A DNA stretch of 64,000 nt from Actinobacillus capsulatus DSM 19761. Lineage in GTDB: Bacteria > Pseudomonadota > Gammaproteobacteria > Enterobacterales > Pasteurellaceae. How positions within the stretch are numbered: position 1 is the stretch's first letter; each line of letters begins with the position of its first letter. Below the pieces are notes generated by a model, which was not told where the DNA came from, searched no databases, and saw only the letters and a list, made by a program, of their open reading frames with translations. The stretch spans positions 1 to 64,000 of the forward strand of contig NZ_KB893945.1 of NCBI RefSeq assembly GCF_000374285.1, read 5' to 3'. Positions 8,482 through 18,788 of the stretch are shown here, in pieces. Made by a program: the position numbers and the translations under genes.

Positions 8482-9885
8482 TTGAAAGGATTACTAGCAC
8501 GATTATTTGTTGGTATGGCATTGTTGTTATGGGCATGGGATATGGTTTACCCTTGGCAGCAACTCATGCAAGCGGAAGAGAATCGTTATGGGCAAATTCA
8601 GCAGCGACAAGTATTAAAAGTAGGAATGATCAATCATCCGCTTTCTTATTTTGTCGGAGCGGATGGTACAGCTGGCATTGAGTATGAATTGGCAAAATCG
8701 TTTTCTGAGTACTTAGGTGTAGGCTTAGAAGTTAAATCATTTGAACACAGTGAACAGCTTTTTAAGGCATTAAAAGAGAATAAAATTGATATTGCCGCTG
8801 CCGGTTTATTGTATCAGCCTGAGCTAGGTGAACAATTTCAAATTGGTGCGGCCTATTATTCGGCTTCATGGCAAGTAGCATATAAAAAAGGTAAGACAAG
8901 ACCGTATAAATTAGCGGATCTGCAAGATGAGTTAGTAGTGCCGTCTGGTTCTGCAGTGTTGCCTATTTTACAGAAGCTAAAAGAAGAGTATCCTAAGCTA
9001 CGTTGGCATACGACTGATCAATTCACTCAAGAAGAATTGTTATTGCAAGTGGCGGAAGGGAAAATCCCTTATACCGTTGCCGTTTCTGTCGATATTTCTG
9101 CCGCTCAACATATTAGCCCGAATATTGCGGTTGGATTTGATTTAACGGATGAAATGCCAGTGCTTTGGTATTTACCAAGCAGTTCATATAGTGAATTACA
9201 GGCGGCAGTGCTGGATTTTATGGATAATGCAAATGAAACGGGCTTGATTTCACGTATTGAGGAAAAATATTTTAATCATTTATCCCGCTTTGATTATGTT
9301 GATACGCAAAGTTATTTAAATGCAATTAAATCGGTATTACCTAAATATCAACCGTTATTCGAAAAGTATCAAGGTGATTTGGAATGGCAAATGTTAGCTG
9401 CCATTGCTTATCAAGAATCGCATTGGGATCCGAATGCAACCTCACCGACCGGTGTGCGTGGTATGATGATGTTGACGCGAGATACGGCTGATAGAATGAA
9501 AATTACCGATCGAACGAATGCGGAACAAAGTATTCGCGCCGGTTCGGAATATTTGCATCTGTTAATGGGGCAAATTCCAGAAACAGTAGCCAAGGAAGAC
9601 AGAATTTGGTTTGGTTTAGCTGCTTATAATATGGGGCTTGGACATCTTCTTGATGTTAGACGCTTGACCAAACAACTGGGTGGAGATCCAGATAATTGGT
9701 TGGATGTGAAGAAAAATCTACCGCTTTTAGCGGAGAAACGCCACTATAGTGGCTTAAAATATGGATATGCAAGAGGTTTTGAGGCCTTTCAGTATGTTGA
9801 AAATATTCGCCGTTATCATAGTAGTATAATGAATCACCAACGTGTTGAGGAGCAGAAAGTACAGGCGTTACAGCTTTCGAAGTAA
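8482..9885 (+). CDS. mltF: membrane-bound lytic transglycosylase MltF
   Basis: A 467-residue murein transglycosylase. After an N-terminal hydrophobic segment (about 4-22) comes a periplasmic solute-binding-like domain (about 40-265), then an SLT domain with the catalytic glutamate in [21 protein letters not shown]. It cleaves peptidoglycan to 1,6-anhydromuropeptides. The start is a TTG at 8482, preceded by GTGAGGA about 10 bases upstream. The E. coli protein is somewhat longer (about 518). No lipobox cysteine is visible. Confidence 0.9.
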   Translation: MKGLLARLFVGMALLLWAWDMVYPWQQLMQAEENRYGQIQQRQVLKVGMINHPLSYFVGADGTAGIEYELAKSFSEYLGVGLEVKSFEHSEQLFKALKENKIDIAAAGLLYQPELGEQFQIGAAYYSASWQVAYKKGKTRPYKLADLQDELVVPSGSAVLPILQKLKEEYPKLRWHTTDQFTQEELLLQVAEGKIPYTVAVSVDISAAQHISPNIAVGFDLTDEMPVLWYLPSSSYSELQAAVLDFMDNANETGLISRIEEKYFNHLSRFDYVDTQSYLNAIKSVLPKYQPLFEKYQGDLEWQMLAAIAYQESHWDPNATSPTGVRGMMMLTRDTADRMKITDRTNAEQSIRAGSEYLHLLMGQIPETVAKEDRIWFGLAAYNMGLGHLLDVRRLTKQLGGDPDNWLDVKKNLPLLAEKRHYSGLKYGYARGFEAFQYVENIRRYHSSIMNHQRVEEQKVQALQLSK

Positions 9886-9991
9886 CAAGCTCAAGAAAGT
9901 CAGTTATTGGAAGCTTCTCTAATAGCGTCTTTTACGGATAAAATGCTTACTTAACCTGAACAATCCAACGAAGTCATTAAGGAATAGTTTT

Positions 9992-10132
9992 ATGAGAAAA
10001 CGTAAACTGAAAAGCAGAAAGACCTTGGCGCGTAACGATAAATCTCGTCGAATTTTGCAAATTCTAAAGAGAAAGCGTCGGATTGCAGCTCGTCATAGTT
10101 TGGCTTTTATGATGTTGCAGAATGAAGTTTAA
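9992..10132 (+). CDS. small basic protein (46 aa)
   Basis: An open frame of 46 codons starting MRKRKLKSRKTLARND. It is strongly basic (about 17 Lys/Arg) with a short hydrophobic C-terminal part (HSLAFMMLQNEV). A ribosome binding site (AAGGA, about 9980) precedes the ATG, and a strong terminator lies 14 bases after the stop, so it looks like a real gene. The charge suggests RNA or ribosome binding, as in ribosomal protein L34 or other small ribosome-associated proteins, but I do not recognise the family. Confidence 0.6.
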   Translation: MRKRKLKSRKTLARNDKSRRILQILKRKRRIAARHSLAFMMLQNEV

Positions 10133-10145
10133 TAATTTAAATCGT

Positions 10146-10175
10146 AAAAAACCGTCCTTTAAGGACGGTTTTTTA
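10146..10175. terminator. bidirectional terminator
   Basis: AAAAACCGTCCTT and AAGGACGGTTTTT form a near-perfect palindrome with an A-run on one side and a T-run on the other. It can end both the small gene at 9992 (+) and dolP (-). Confidence 0.9.
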
Positions 10176-10179
10176 CGTT

Positions 10180-10770
10180 CTATTGTGCATAGCTAATCAC
10201 TTTGATGACCTTATTCACACCACTTACTGTGCGTGCTGCTTCAGCAGCGGCATCTGCTTGATTAGGTGAAAGTTTTCCAACTAAGAATACTTCTCCGTTT
10301 TCAGTAATAACTTTTACTTCTGTTGATTTTACTTCCGAATTAATCAGTAATTTTGATTTCACTGCGGTAGTAATCCAGCTATCAATAGAGATTTGACCAA
10401 CACCAATTTTTGAACCGGTACGAATTTCATTATATATCTCAGTAACACCTTCTGCGCCGGCGGCAAGATTCTTAGCATTTTCAACTGCATCAAAACTAGG
10501 TGCTTGACCAACTAGCAATACTTTACCATTGTAAGCGACCACATTAATGCGAGCTTCTTGTTTCAGTTGTTCATCTTTATTGATGTTGTAAGCAACACGT
10601 TCTTCCAAGATCTCATCATCTACTTGCGTACCGGTAGAGCGAGGATCAGTTGCGACTTTAGTTGCAATAGCGGCTGAGGCCACAACAGTTGTTGCAATAC
10701 AACCCTGTAATGATAAGAGGCTTACAGCGAATAAACTCGCTAAACTGATTCGTTTGGCTAAAGTAAGCAT
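10180..10770 (-). CDS. dolP: outer membrane lipoprotein DolP (YraP), two BON domains
   Basis: A 196-residue lipoprotein. Its signal peptide ends in the lipobox LQGC (Cys24), and two BON domains follow (about 45-115 and 122-192). DolP sits on the inner face of the outer membrane, supports BAM function and barrier integrity, and localises to division sites. It is the last gene of the lpoA-yraN-diaA-dolP block, as in E. coli. Confidence 0.93.
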   Translation of the reverse strand: MLTLAKRISLASLFAVSLLSLQGCIATTVVASAAIATKVATDPRSTGTQVDDEILEERVAYNINKDEQLKQEARINVVAYNGKVLLVGQAPSFDAVENAKNLAAGAEGVTEIYNEIRTGSKIGVGQISIDSWITTAVKSKLLINSEVKSTEVKVITENGEVFLVGKLSPNQADAAAEAARTVSGVNKVIKVISYAQ

Positions 10771-10789
10771 AACAATATCCTTCTAAATG

Positions 10790-11368
10790 TTAAGAAAAGA
10801 GTAACTGGTCAACTAATTCACAGAGTAAGTTTACACAGAATTGGTGGCCTTCAATGATTCGTAATTCATTACTGGAAGGCATTGAAATTTCAAGGTCGTG
10901 ATCATCAAGTAAACCTTGCGTATGGTCATTACGACTACTGGTAAATGCTAAAACTTCTAAACCTTCATTTTTTGCAGAATGTAGCGCGTTTAAGACCGCT
11001 TCTTCGTCACCTAGAGGCGAAAAACTAATAAATAAATCTCCCTCTTTTGCAATTGCTTGTAACTGTTTACGGTAGATTTGCGCAAGGTCGTTATCTTGTG
11101 CAATTACTCCAGCCAATATACCGTCAAATTGCAATAATTGAGCTGCAAAGCTTGGTCGAGCAAGATCGTATTTATGTAATAAGTGGCTGACTAAAAGCTG
11201 TGCGTTCGCATATGAACGCCCATGTCCGCATACGATAATTTTATTACCTCTCAATAAACAGGCAACAATGCGATTAGCGGCCTCGCTAAGCGTTTTAGGC
11301 AGTAATTCCGCCGCAGCAATTTGGATCTGGATGCTTTCGGTAAAACGATCTTGTATTTTTTCTAGCAT
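10790..11368 (-). CDS. diaA: DnaA initiator-associating protein DiaA
   Basis: A 192-residue SIS-domain protein. The phosphosugar-binding-like segment CGHGRSYANAQ and ISFSPLGDEE match DiaA. DiaA tetramers bind several DnaA molecules and promote initiation at oriC, the opposite effect to Hda. I choose the ATG at 11368 (MLEKIQDRFTESIQ), which aligns with E. coli DiaA, has AGGAT upstream and avoids overlap with yraN; a longer frame begins at 11401. Confidence 0.92.
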   Translation of the reverse strand: MLEKIQDRFTESIQIQIAAAELLPKTLSEAANRIVACLLRGNKIIVCGHGRSYANAQLLVSHLLHKYDLARPSFAAQLLQFDGILAGVIAQDNDLAQIYRKQLQAIAKEGDLFISFSPLGDEEAVLNALHSAKNEGLEVLAFTSSRNDHTQGLLDDHDLEISMPSSNELRIIEGHQFCVNLLCELVDQLLFS

Positions 11369-11376
11369 GAAAAGAA

Positions 11377-11748
11377 CTATCCTAAAAAATTGGGGATCCA
11401 AAGAGGCGGATCATTTCCTTCAAAGGCAACAACATCAAAACGACAATTTGCAGTGTCTAAGCTCTGTTTACGTTGCGTAAACAGCCACATATTTGCGGCA
11501 TCCAACCATTTTTGTTGTTTTCGATAATCAATACTTTCGACTGCAGAGCCGAAGCGCTTACTTTTGCGTTGACGAACTTCTACAAAAACCAAGGTTTCAT
11601 CTTGTTGCATAATAAGATCCAGCTCACCACATTTAAAAGTCTGATTAGCCGCAATGAATTTAAGCCCTTGCTCTTCTAAAAAGGCACGGGCTTTATCTTC
11701 AAAACAAGCACCTTGAGAACGCTTAGTTAGCGCTTTGAACAGCACCAT
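11377..11748 (-). CDS. yraN: UPF0102 family protein YraN
   Basis: A 123-residue protein with a nuclease-like fold. The segment [21 protein letters not shown] carries the conserved E, D and ExR residues of the restriction-endonuclease-like family. Its biochemical role is not established. Its start lies inside the last 26 bases of lpoA, indicating translational coupling. Confidence 0.9.
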   Translation of the reverse strand: MVLFKALTKRSQGACFEDKARAFLEEQGLKFIAANQTFKCGELDLIMQQDETLVFVEVRQRKSKRFGSAVESIDYRKQQKWLDAANMWLFTQRKQSLDTANCRFDVVAFEGNDPPLWIPNFLG

Positions 11749-13471
11749 TACGATATTGCAACCAAGTCATTTCACGTTCGATATTACAGTTAGGGCCTGC
11801 AGTTAAGTTTCCGGTTAAACCGGACACGCTGTAACCCGGAATTTGGCGGAACTCATTAAATTTATTTGCAAGTGCCCAAGCATCAGAACCCATTGCATAT
11901 AAGCGCATCATTGAGAAATCGCTTGCCGCTAGGCTATCTGCTTTTTTGTACTCATCCGAATCTGTGTCGGATAATAATGGAATTTCGCTGAATTTTACGC
12001 CTTCCATTGAAGTACGGAACTCAATACCGTTATTTGGTGAGTTACTACGTGAGGAAGTATAAATTGCAAGTTGTCCAGCGAGTGCAGAGTTATCTACACC
12101 CTGTTTTAATTCAAGTAATTGTTCAGCTGTACCTAATGCGTATAATGCAGCGCCTTGAATATTTCCTGAGTTTTGAATAGCCATAATAGAATCTTGCGGG
12201 ATGTTATAATAACGAACATCTGCATCTGTATTGGTTAATTGTCTCCAGCGTTGGGCGAATGCATCCGCAGAACGTTGTCCGAAATCGTCTTGCGGTGCTG
12301 CAACAATCGCACGAGAGTAACCGTCACGATATAAACGATCTGCTCCAGCCCTTGCCTCAGCTTCCGGTGATAAACCGTAGTAACATACGCTCGGAATCGC
12401 TTTAACATTTGGGGTTGAGTTTAGCGCTAACACGTTAACACCTTTAATTTCAGGGCTAATGAGCATTTCATCAACACGAGATTTAAGTAACGGTCCGATA
12501 ATCGTTTGCGCGCCTTGTTGCTTTGCTTGCGCTAAAATACTTTCAACAGAACTGCTGTCAGTATCGTAGGTTTGTACTGCAATTGAGTCGCTACCTTTGG
12601 CGTCATTAAAACCTTTTTTAATGATATCACCCAAAATTTTAGCATTACCGCTTAATGGTAAAAGTAACGCCACACCATTTAATTGAGTTTGTTGGAAGTT
12701 TGATACATTTTGTAGTTCAGCCGGCATAAAAGAAACCGCACTGTGATTAGGATACAGTTGCTTCCAGTTATTGATACCTTGTGGCATTTGTGCCGGTGTT
12801 GAAACATTCTGGTTATATACCGTAATAAGTGCTAGCCAACCTGCAAATTCCGTTTCACCCGGGCCTGCGCTTGCGACTGATAGCACACCTTTATTGGCAT
12901 TACGTAATAATGCCCAAATTTGGTCATTATTTTCTTGGCGTAAACGATTTTCAGAGAATTGTGCGCTCATTAAAGAACGGGCACGTACCGCTTCGATAAC
13001 ATCTTTTTTATTTTCGGCAATACGCGCTTGAGTTTGGTGATAACGTAATAATTGTGATTTGCTTAGTAATGCCATTGGCACAAGTTTAAGTTGCGCTGCT
13101 GCCTGAGCATTGTTGGTTTGTAAAGCGGAAAGCTGTGCTGCAACTAAGTTATATTCGACTTTTTGAATTTCATTTTTTTGAATTTCAGCAAGCGAAGCAT
13201 TTAATTCATCAAACATATTCTGTGCTTCGAACGCTTTATTTTCATCAATCAATTTACGAATGGCGAGTAAGCGATAAGTGATTTTATCTTCTTTATCCGT
13301 CGCTTGCTCCGCTTTATTGATATAAAACTCAGAAGTTGCGTACGCTTCATTTTTTACCGTTTTCGTTAACGGGTTTTCAAAAAAACTTGTACCGGTACAA
13401 GCAGAAAGAAAAAGTGCCATTGCCGTTGGGACAAAGACAGTTTTTAGTTTCTGTTTTAAAATAGTCGCCAT
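11723..13471 (-). CDS. lpoA: penicillin-binding protein activator LpoA
   Basis: A 582-residue outer membrane lipoprotein with lipobox LSAC (Cys25). The N-terminal part is helical and TPR-like, and the C-terminal half is a periplasmic-binding-protein-like fold (from about residue 260, [17 protein letters not shown]). LpoA activates PBP1A for peptidoglycan synthesis. It is divergent from rsmI, with 72 bases between them containing a TATAAT on the plus strand (13491-13496). Confidence 0.95.
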   Translation of the reverse strand: MATILKQKLKTVFVPTAMALFLSACTGTSFFENPLTKTVKNEAYATSEFYINKAEQATDKEDKITYRLLAIRKLIDENKAFEAQNMFDELNASLAEIQKNEIQKVEYNLVAAQLSALQTNNAQAAAQLKLVPMALLSKSQLLRYHQTQARIAENKKDVIEAVRARSLMSAQFSENRLRQENNDQIWALLRNANKGVLSVASAGPGETEFAGWLALITVYNQNVSTPAQMPQGINNWKQLYPNHSAVSFMPAELQNVSNFQQTQLNGVALLLPLSGNAKILGDIIKKGFNDAKGSDSIAVQTYDTDSSSVESILAQAKQQGAQTIIGPLLKSRVDEMLISPEIKGVNVLALNSTPNVKAIPSVCYYGLSPEAEARAGADRLYRDGYSRAIVAAPQDDFGQRSADAFAQRWRQLTNTDADVRYYNIPQDSIMAIQNSGNIQGAALYALGTAEQLLELKQGVDNSALAGQLAIYTSSRSNSPNNGIEFRTSMEGVKFSEIPLLSDTDSDEYKKADSLAASDFSMMRLYAMGSDAWALANKFNEFRQIPGYSVSGLTGNLTAGPNCNIEREMTWLQYRNGAVQSAN

Positions 13472-13543
13472 TGTATTGCTCCTAATAAACTATAATAGGC
13501 AGAATAATGTTGAAATCTTACTTATCAAACGAGTGAAAAGCAA

Positions 13544-14398
13544 ATGAAAAACGAACAAAACGGCACTTTGTATATTGTCGCAACGCCAATCGGTAACCTT
13601 GGAGATATAACTCAGCGAGCATTGGATACTTTTGCCCAAGTCGATTTAATTGCTGCGGAAGATACCCGTCATAGCGGTTTATTACTTAGCCATTACGGTA
13701 TCAAAAAACCATTTTTTGCCTTACATGATCATAATGAACAACAGAAAGCTGCCGTATTAGTCGAAAAATTACAACAAGGGCTGAATATTGCCCTGATTTC
13801 CGATGCTGGTACGCCATTAATTAGTGATCCGGGCTTTCACTTGGTGCGCCATTGCCGCCAAGCCGAAGTCAAAGTCGTGCCGTTACCCGGCGCTTGTGCG
13901 GCGATTACCGCACTTTGCGCATCCGGTATTGCCTCAGACCGCTTTTGTTTTGAAGGGTTCTTACCGGCTAAGACAAAATCACGTTGCGATAAATTAGCAG
14001 AAGTGGCTGATGAAGCACGTACACTGATTTTTTATGAATCAACTCACCGTATTTGGGATACACTTAAGGATATGCAGAAAATATTGGGCGCTGATCGTTA
14101 TGTGGTGATAGCACGTGAAATTACCAAAACGTGGGAAACCATTTATGGCGATACGTTAACCAATTTAATTGAGTGGTTAAATGAAGATAGCAACCGCATT
14201 AAAGGTGAGATTGTGTTAGTCGTGGAAGGAAAACCGGAACAGGTAGATGAAGAATTTTCCACCCAAGCGGTTAAATTACTCGGTTTACTTTGCCAAGAAT
14301 TACCGCTGAAAAAAGCGGCGGCAATTGTGGCGGAGACTTTCGGCTATAAAAAGAATGCGCTTTATCAATACGGTTTAGAACATCTTTCCGATAACTAA
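13544..14398 (+). CDS. rsmI: 16S rRNA 2'-O-ribose C1402 methyltransferase RsmI
   Basis: A 284-residue tetrapyrrole-methylase-type enzyme. [14 protein letters not shown] at the N-terminus, AAEDTRHS and [14 protein letters not shown] are diagnostic. It uses S-adenosylmethionine to methylate the ribose of C1402 in the decoding centre. It is divergent from lpoA, as in other Gammaproteobacteria. Confidence 0.96.
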   Translation: MKNEQNGTLYIVATPIGNLGDITQRALDTFAQVDLIAAEDTRHSGLLLSHYGIKKPFFALHDHNEQQKAAVLVEKLQQGLNIALISDAGTPLISDPGFHLVRHCRQAEVKVVPLPGACAAITALCASGIASDRFCFEGFLPAKTKSRCDKLAEVADEARTLIFYESTHRIWDTLKDMQKILGADRYVVIAREITKTWETIYGDTLTNLIEWLNEDSNRIKGEIVLVVEGKPEQVDEEFSTQAVKLLGLLCQELPLKKAAAIVAETFGYKKNALYQYGLEHLSDN

Positions 14399-14401
14399 AA
14401 T

Positions 14402-14438
14402 ACAAGCGGTTAAATTTCCTAAAAATTTAACCGCTTGT
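14402..14438 (+). terminator. uptake-word inverted pair after rsmI
   Basis: ACAAGCGGTTAAATT and AATTTAACCGCTTGT are exact inverted copies around a 7-base loop. It can stop rsmI and, on the minus strand, epmC. Confidence 0.75.
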
Positions 14439-14441
14439 TTG

Positions 14442-15019
14442 TTAGATTCTCGCCAAATCAAAATTTACTAAATCAATTTTATCCTCTGTGCCGTAGAATT
14501 TGGCTAACGCTTTGCGTAGCGTTTCGGCACGTTTCGGTAGATAACCTCGTTCGGCGTAAATTTTGACTTGGTTAAAAACCGCTTGTTTAAATGCGTAAAT
14601 GCGGAATTATCGCCCGGATTACCGGAAAGATTATCTGCACTGGCAAAATAACGGAAGCCGGCAGCGGTTGCCAACACCCATTCAATCGCTTGCGGTTTCA
14701 CTTCCACCGATTCAAATTCACGCTGACGTTCCGCTGAGCGTCCGTCCGGTTCGTACCAATAACCGAAATCTTCTAATTTGCGGCGTTCGGTTCCTGCCAC
14801 AAGCCAATGGGCAATCTCATGTAATGCACTGCTGTAATAGCCGTGCGCAAATAAAATCACGTTATATGGACGCTCGGATTTCACGCCGTCTTCATCTAAA
14901 AATGCGGGTAAGTAAATCGGGTAGTCTTCGCCCTTTTCTAAGCGGGTATTGTATTCTTCGGCGAAACATTCATCGAAAATACGAATAATGTCTTCAATTT
15001 TATGATTGTCTTGGTTCAT
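14442..15019 (-). pseudogene. epmC: EF-P hydroxylase EpmC, frameshifted
   Basis: The N-terminal part (MNQDNHKIEDIIRIF, FAHGYYSSALHEIAHW, FGYWYEPDGRS, VEVKPQAIEW) matches EpmC (YfcM), which hydroxylates the modified lysine of elongation factor P. The reading frame then leaves the family near 14594-14600 and stops at 14504. In another frame the downstream bases still encode an EpmC-like end (FKQAVFNQVKIYAERGYLP, then AETLRKALAKFYGTEDK) reaching a stop at 14442-14444. One base deleted, or two inserted, would explain this. The start at 15019 is preferred to 15055 on homology. A sequencing error is not excluded. Confidence 0.8.
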
Positions 15020-15077
15020 AGCAAACTTATTGTGATTAATAAAAAAATGGCACAAGCGATCAACTTATGCCATAAGA

Positions 15078-16826
15078 TTATAACTGATTTAGCCAACTTA
15101 AAAATTGATTTGCTTCTAAGAAGCCGGTAACTCTTGATTGTGTCAGCTCATTACCGTTCTCATCAAAGAATAAAATGGTTGGTAAACCTAATACATTAAA
15201 GTGTTTCATTAACTCATCGTTTTGTGCCGAGTTATTGGTCATATCCACCTGCAGCACCACCATTTCCGCCAATTTTTGCTGTACGGCTTGATCAGTAAAG
15301 GTGTATTTCTCAAACTCCTTACACGCCACACACCAATCGGCATATAGATCCAACATCACTTTTTTGCCTTGTGAAGCGGTCAATTTTGCTTGTAATTCTG
15401 CAAGTGATTGCACGCGTTCAAACGCTAAGTGATTGCTTACTTGCACCGAATGAGCGTTACCTTGATTCCAGACTAAATTTGCCCAAGGGTAAGCGGACAA
15501 GGCAAATGCAAAAAATAGTAGAGTTCTGACCGCTTGTTTGAGTAAGCCTTGAGTTGGAATCACGCTAATTAACCAACCGACAAATACCATCGCCAGTATC
15601 GACCAGATAAATGACTCGTAATGGCTCGGTAAAATACGGCTAAGTAAAAAGACCGGTAATGCTAACATCACAAAACCGAATGCGGTTTTGACTTTTAATA
15701 ACCAATCGCCCGATTTCGGTAGGATACGATTCCCAAATAAGGTAATCAGAATTAACGGAATCCCCATCCCTAAGGCTAATAAATAGAGTGCTAATCCGCC
15801 GGTGAGCAAGTCTCCACTTTGTGCCACATACAGCAACGCACCGGATAACGGTGCCGAAGTACAAGGTGAAGCGACTAAACCGGCAATCGTACCCATTACA
15901 AAAACGCTACCAAATGCACCGCCTTGCTGTTTTTGGCTCATCGCATTCAGTTTTTGTTGCCATGAATTCGGTAAACGGATTTCAAATAAGCCGAACATTG
16001 AAGCGGCTAAAATAGTGAATAAAATCGCAAGCGAAATCAGCACCGGCGGGCTTTGTAACGCTACTTGGAACGGTAAGCCGATTGCTGCCACCACTAAACC
16101 TAATAGCGTATAAGTGAGTGCCATACCTTGTACATAAGCAAAGCTGAGTAATAAAGCTTTGAACGTATTAGGGCGTTGCTTATTACCAATCACAATCGCA
16201 GATAATAACGGCAACATTGGTAATACGCATGGGGTAAAGGCTAAACCGATACCCAGCACAAAGAACCAAAAAATCGATAAGCGATTGTTCGCTAAGTTCT
16301 CGGCAAGCTGATCCTGTTCTGCTTTCGGTGCATTCGCTAACGGCTGAGAAGCGGTTGAATTTTCACTATTTTTTGCAAAATTTTGTGCGGAATCGACCGC
16401 TTGTTGTTTGCCTAATGCAATGGTGACCGTTTCAGGCGGATAGCAAAAGCCTTTGGTACAACCTTGGTAACGAACCGAAAGACTAGCGTTCGCTTGTGCT
16501 GCAGAGAATGTTACCGGCAGCGTAAGCTGATCACGGAAAATTTCCACATCACCAAAAAATTCATCATGATAATTTTCCGCAGTAGGGAAAGCTAATGGTT
16601 GGATTTCGGCGTTTTGCGGCGTGACTTGTATTTCTTTTTTATATAGATAATAGCCGTCCGCAATTTGCCAATTCAGCTCAATTTGATTATCGGATTTCGG
16701 TGTCGCCGAGAAAGTAAAAGCCTCTGCGCCGCTTAAATATTTTGGCTGATTATTGCCAAACAAGCCGGCTTGTACGGGAAGTGTTAGCGCCAAGCTAACA
16801 AATAAGAGAATGAAATGTTTCAACAT
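15078..16826 (-). CDS. dsbD: thiol:disulfide interchange protein DsbD
   Basis: A 582-residue inner membrane protein. A signal peptide precedes an N-terminal periplasmic domain with the redox pair in GCTKGFCYPP. Eight predicted membrane helices follow, with conserved TPCVLPMLP and SPCTSAPL cysteines, then a C-terminal thioredoxin domain with CVAC (DWCVACKEF). It carries electrons from cytoplasmic thioredoxin to periplasmic DsbC and CcmG. This is relevant to the ccm genes in this window, which lack a local ccmG. Confidence 0.95.
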   Translation of the reverse strand: MLKHFILLFVSLALTLPVQAGLFGNNQPKYLSGAEAFTFSATPKSDNQIELNWQIADGYYLYKKEIQVTPQNAEIQPLAFPTAENYHDEFFGDVEIFRDQLTLPVTFSAAQANASLSVRYQGCTKGFCYPPETVTIALGKQQAVDSAQNFAKNSENSTASQPLANAPKAEQDQLAENLANNRLSIFWFFVLGIGLAFTPCVLPMLPLLSAIVIGNKQRPNTFKALLLSFAYVQGMALTYTLLGLVVAAIGLPFQVALQSPPVLISLAILFTILAASMFGLFEIRLPNSWQQKLNAMSQKQQGGAFGSVFVMGTIAGLVASPCTSAPLSGALLYVAQSGDLLTGGLALYLLALGMGIPLILITLFGNRILPKSGDWLLKVKTAFGFVMLALPVFLLSRILPSHYESFIWSILAMVFVGWLISVIPTQGLLKQAVRTLLFFAFALSAYPWANLVWNQGNAHSVQVSNHLAFERVQSLAELQAKLTASQGKKVMLDLYADWCVACKEFEKYTFTDQAVQQKLAEMVVLQVDMTNNSAQNDELMKHFNVLGLPTILFFDENGNELTQSRVTGFLEANQFLSWLNQL

Positions 16827-16845
16827 ACGAGTTAATACAAATAAT

Positions 16846-16880
16846 AAAGGTGCGATATTTTACCTAAAAGGTGCGATATT
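16846..16880 (+). repeat. 14-bp direct repeat, 21-bp period
   Basis: AAAGGTGCGATATT occurs at 16846-16859 and again at 16867-16880. The 21-base period is about two helical turns, so both copies face the same side of DNA. It lies just upstream of dsbD (-) and about 165 bases before the toxin gene (+). It could be a protein-binding site; no known consensus is recognised. Confidence 0.7.
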
Positions 16881-16948
16881 GTAATGCAAATAGGTAAAGT
16901 CGGGAAAAGTTGTGATTTCTTACCAAAATATAGTCTTTAATTGATAAT

Positions 16949-16972
16949 GGTAAAGATTGACAAAAAATTACC
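16949..16972 (+). promoter_or_regulatory. candidate promoter/operator of toxin-antitoxin pair
   Basis: A TTGACA (16957-16962) lies inside a small dyad GGTAA...TTACC (16949-16972). No well-spaced -10 box is clear. An operator at such a dyad, bound by the HTH antitoxin, would be usual for this type of operon. Confidence 0.35.
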
Positions 16973-17043
16973 TTAAATATTGAGAAAGTTGTTCGATAAA
17001 GCCATAATAAATTTACGCGTTTTAATTCAGAGGAGAAAAAACG

Positions 17044-17415
17044 ATGTATGAAATAGTCTTTTATCGAGACCGACGTGGGCGAGAACCCGTCAAGGAATTC
17101 CTGCAGGAATTTATTAATGAACAACAAGACGAAAATCGAGAGCGTTTGCACAAAATTAGTCATCATTTGACAATTTTACATTTGCACGGCACTCGAGCAG
17201 GCGAAAGCTATATTAAACATTTAGAAGATCGTATTTGGCAGTTACGTCCAATTAGCGATTGTTTACTCTTCGCCGGTATTGTGCGAGGTCAGTTTGTATT
17301 GTTGCATCATTTCGCCAAAAGCAGTAGTCGGCTTCCTAAGCGTGAGCTGGAGCGAGCAAAAAGTCGTTTGGCAGATCTACAGGAGAGGATAAAAGATGAG
17401 CCCTATTGGTTCTAG
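17044..17415 (+). CDS. RelE/HigB-type toxin (Gp49 family)
   Basis: A 123-residue protein resembling phage-derived Gp49/HigB mRNA interferases. It begins MYEIVFYRDRRGREPVKEFL and has the core WQLRPISDCLLFAGIVRGQFVLLHHFAKSS. Such toxins cleave mRNA on the ribosome. A strong ribosome binding site (AGAGGAGA) lies upstream. Its last 20 bases overlap the antitoxin gene, giving the toxin-first order usual for higBA. Confidence 0.85.
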   Translation: MYEIVFYRDRRGREPVKEFLQEFINEQQDENRERLHKISHHLTILHLHGTRAGESYIKHLEDRIWQLRPISDCLLFAGIVRGQFVLLHHFAKSSSRLPKRELERAKSRLADLQERIKDEPYWF

Positions 17416-17686
17416 TTGGACATCATTTGAACGAGAAGTATTTAACGAGTTAGAAATGGAAGAAAACCATTTTCGTGTTAAATTAATTCTTGAAATCATT
17501 GAAACTCGACAAGCACTAGGCATTTCACAGCGTAAATTAGAAAAATTAAGTGGTGTTAAACAATCTATGATAGCCCGAGTTGAAAAGGGAAGTTCCAATC
17601 CTTCTCTTGGTACGTTACTGAAGTTACTGGTGCCTTTGGGGAAAACATTACAAATTGTTTCTTTAGACGAAACTCATTCTAAATAA
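17396..17686 (+). CDS. HigA-type antitoxin, XRE family
   Basis: A 96-residue protein with an XRE helix-turn-helix (about residues 45-80, QALGISQRKLEKLSGVKQSMIARVE). Family antitoxins bind the toxin and repress the operon. It starts inside the toxin gene (AGGAGAGGATAAAAG precedes the ATG), so the two are translationally coupled. Confidence 0.85.
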   Translation: MSPIGSSWTSFEREVFNELEMEENHFRVKLILEIIETRQALGISQRKLEKLSGVKQSMIARVEKGSSNPSLGTLLKLLVPLGKTLQIVSLDETHSK

Positions 17687-17692
17687 AGGCAA

Positions 17693-17738
17693 ACAAGCGG
17701 TCGAATTTGTAAAAAATTTTGCAAATCCGGCCGCTTGT
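17693..17738 (+). terminator. uptake-word inverted pair after antitoxin gene
   Basis: ACAAGCGGTCGAATTTG pairs imperfectly with CAAATCCGGCCGCTTGT. It lies between the convergent antitoxin gene and yrbG and may serve both. Confidence 0.65.
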
Positions 17739-17753
17739 TCTATTTAGATATGA

Positions 17754-18716
17754 TTATAGTGCGGTTTTCAGTAAGTAAAGGGTGTAACCGATATAACATA
17801 ATAGGAAAATACCGCCTTCTAGACGTGTAATCTTAGCTTGTTTTTTCTTAAAGCTGTAAGCGAAGAAGAACAGTAATAAGGTTAAGGCAAACATTACTAA
17901 CATATCACGAGAGAACACTGCCGCTTCTACTTGCATCGGTTCAATTGCACCGGCAATACCGACAACCGCAAGTGAATTAAATAGGTTTGAACCAACGATA
18001 TTTCCTACCGCTAAATCCGATTCACCCTTACGAGCAGCGATGATTGAAGATGCTAGCTCCGGTAATGACGTACCAACTGCTACGATGGTTAAACCAATCA
18101 CCAAATCACTTACTCCAAAGTATTTCGCTACTTCAACCGCACCCCATACGAGAAGCTGTGAACTTGCCATTAAAAATGCCAAACCAATCACAACCCAAAA
18201 TAGAGCTTTTTTTAGCGGTAGCTGTTCCGTTTGCAGCGATTCGGTTTGTGCTAACGCATCATCTTTATTGCGTAAGCCAACCCAAATTGTCCAGCTCATA
18301 TATAGCGTAAAAATCACTAATAAAATCACCGCTTCTAACTGGGTGACTTGTGCATCAAACAACATATAAGCGGAGATTACCGTTACTAAAATCAGGACAG
18401 GTAATTCAAGCTTAATCACTTCTGAAGCCACCATAATGGGCTTAATTAATGCGGTAACCCCTAAGATAAGGGCGATATTAGTAATATTAGAGCCGTAAGC
18501 ATTACCAAGCGCAATACCCGATGCGCCTTTGAGTGCTGAAGACGCCGAAACAATCATCTCCGGTGCGGACGTACCAAAACCGACAATCACAATACCGATT
18601 AACAGTGGCGACATACCAAAATGACGAGCGGATGAAGCTGCGCCTTCTACAAATTTATCTGCACTCCAAACGAGTAAAATTAAGCCGATTACAATGGCAA
18701 GAGAAGCGTATAACAT
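17754..18716 (-). CDS. yrbG: calcium/sodium antiporter family protein YrbG
   Basis: A 320-residue protein of the CaCA cation exchanger family with about ten membrane helices. It has two inverted alpha-repeats, [15 protein letters not shown] (N-terminal half) and [15 protein letters not shown] (C-terminal half), which hold the ion-coordinating acidic residues. It probably exchanges Na+ or H+ for Ca2+ across the inner membrane; the natural substrate is inferred from the family. Confidence 0.9.
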   Translation of the reverse strand: MLYASLAIVIGLILLVWSADKFVEGAASSARHFGMSPLLIGIVIVGFGTSAPEMIVSASSALKGASGIALGNAYGSNITNIALILGVTALIKPIMVASEVIKLELPVLILVTVISAYMLFDAQVTQLEAVILLVIFTLYMSWTIWVGLRNKDDALAQTESLQTEQLPLKKALFWVVIGLAFLMASSQLLVWGAVEVAKYFGVSDLVIGLTIVAVGTSLPELASSIIAARKGESDLAVGNIVGSNLFNSLAVVGIAGAIEPMQVEAAVFSRDMLVMFALTLLLFFFAYSFKKKQAKITRLEGGIFLLCYIGYTLYLLKTAL

Positions 18717-18788
18717 TATGTTTCCTACGAGTAAAAATGGGCGTATAGTATAGGTTGAATTTTAACTATTGACTATAAGGGACCTGCG

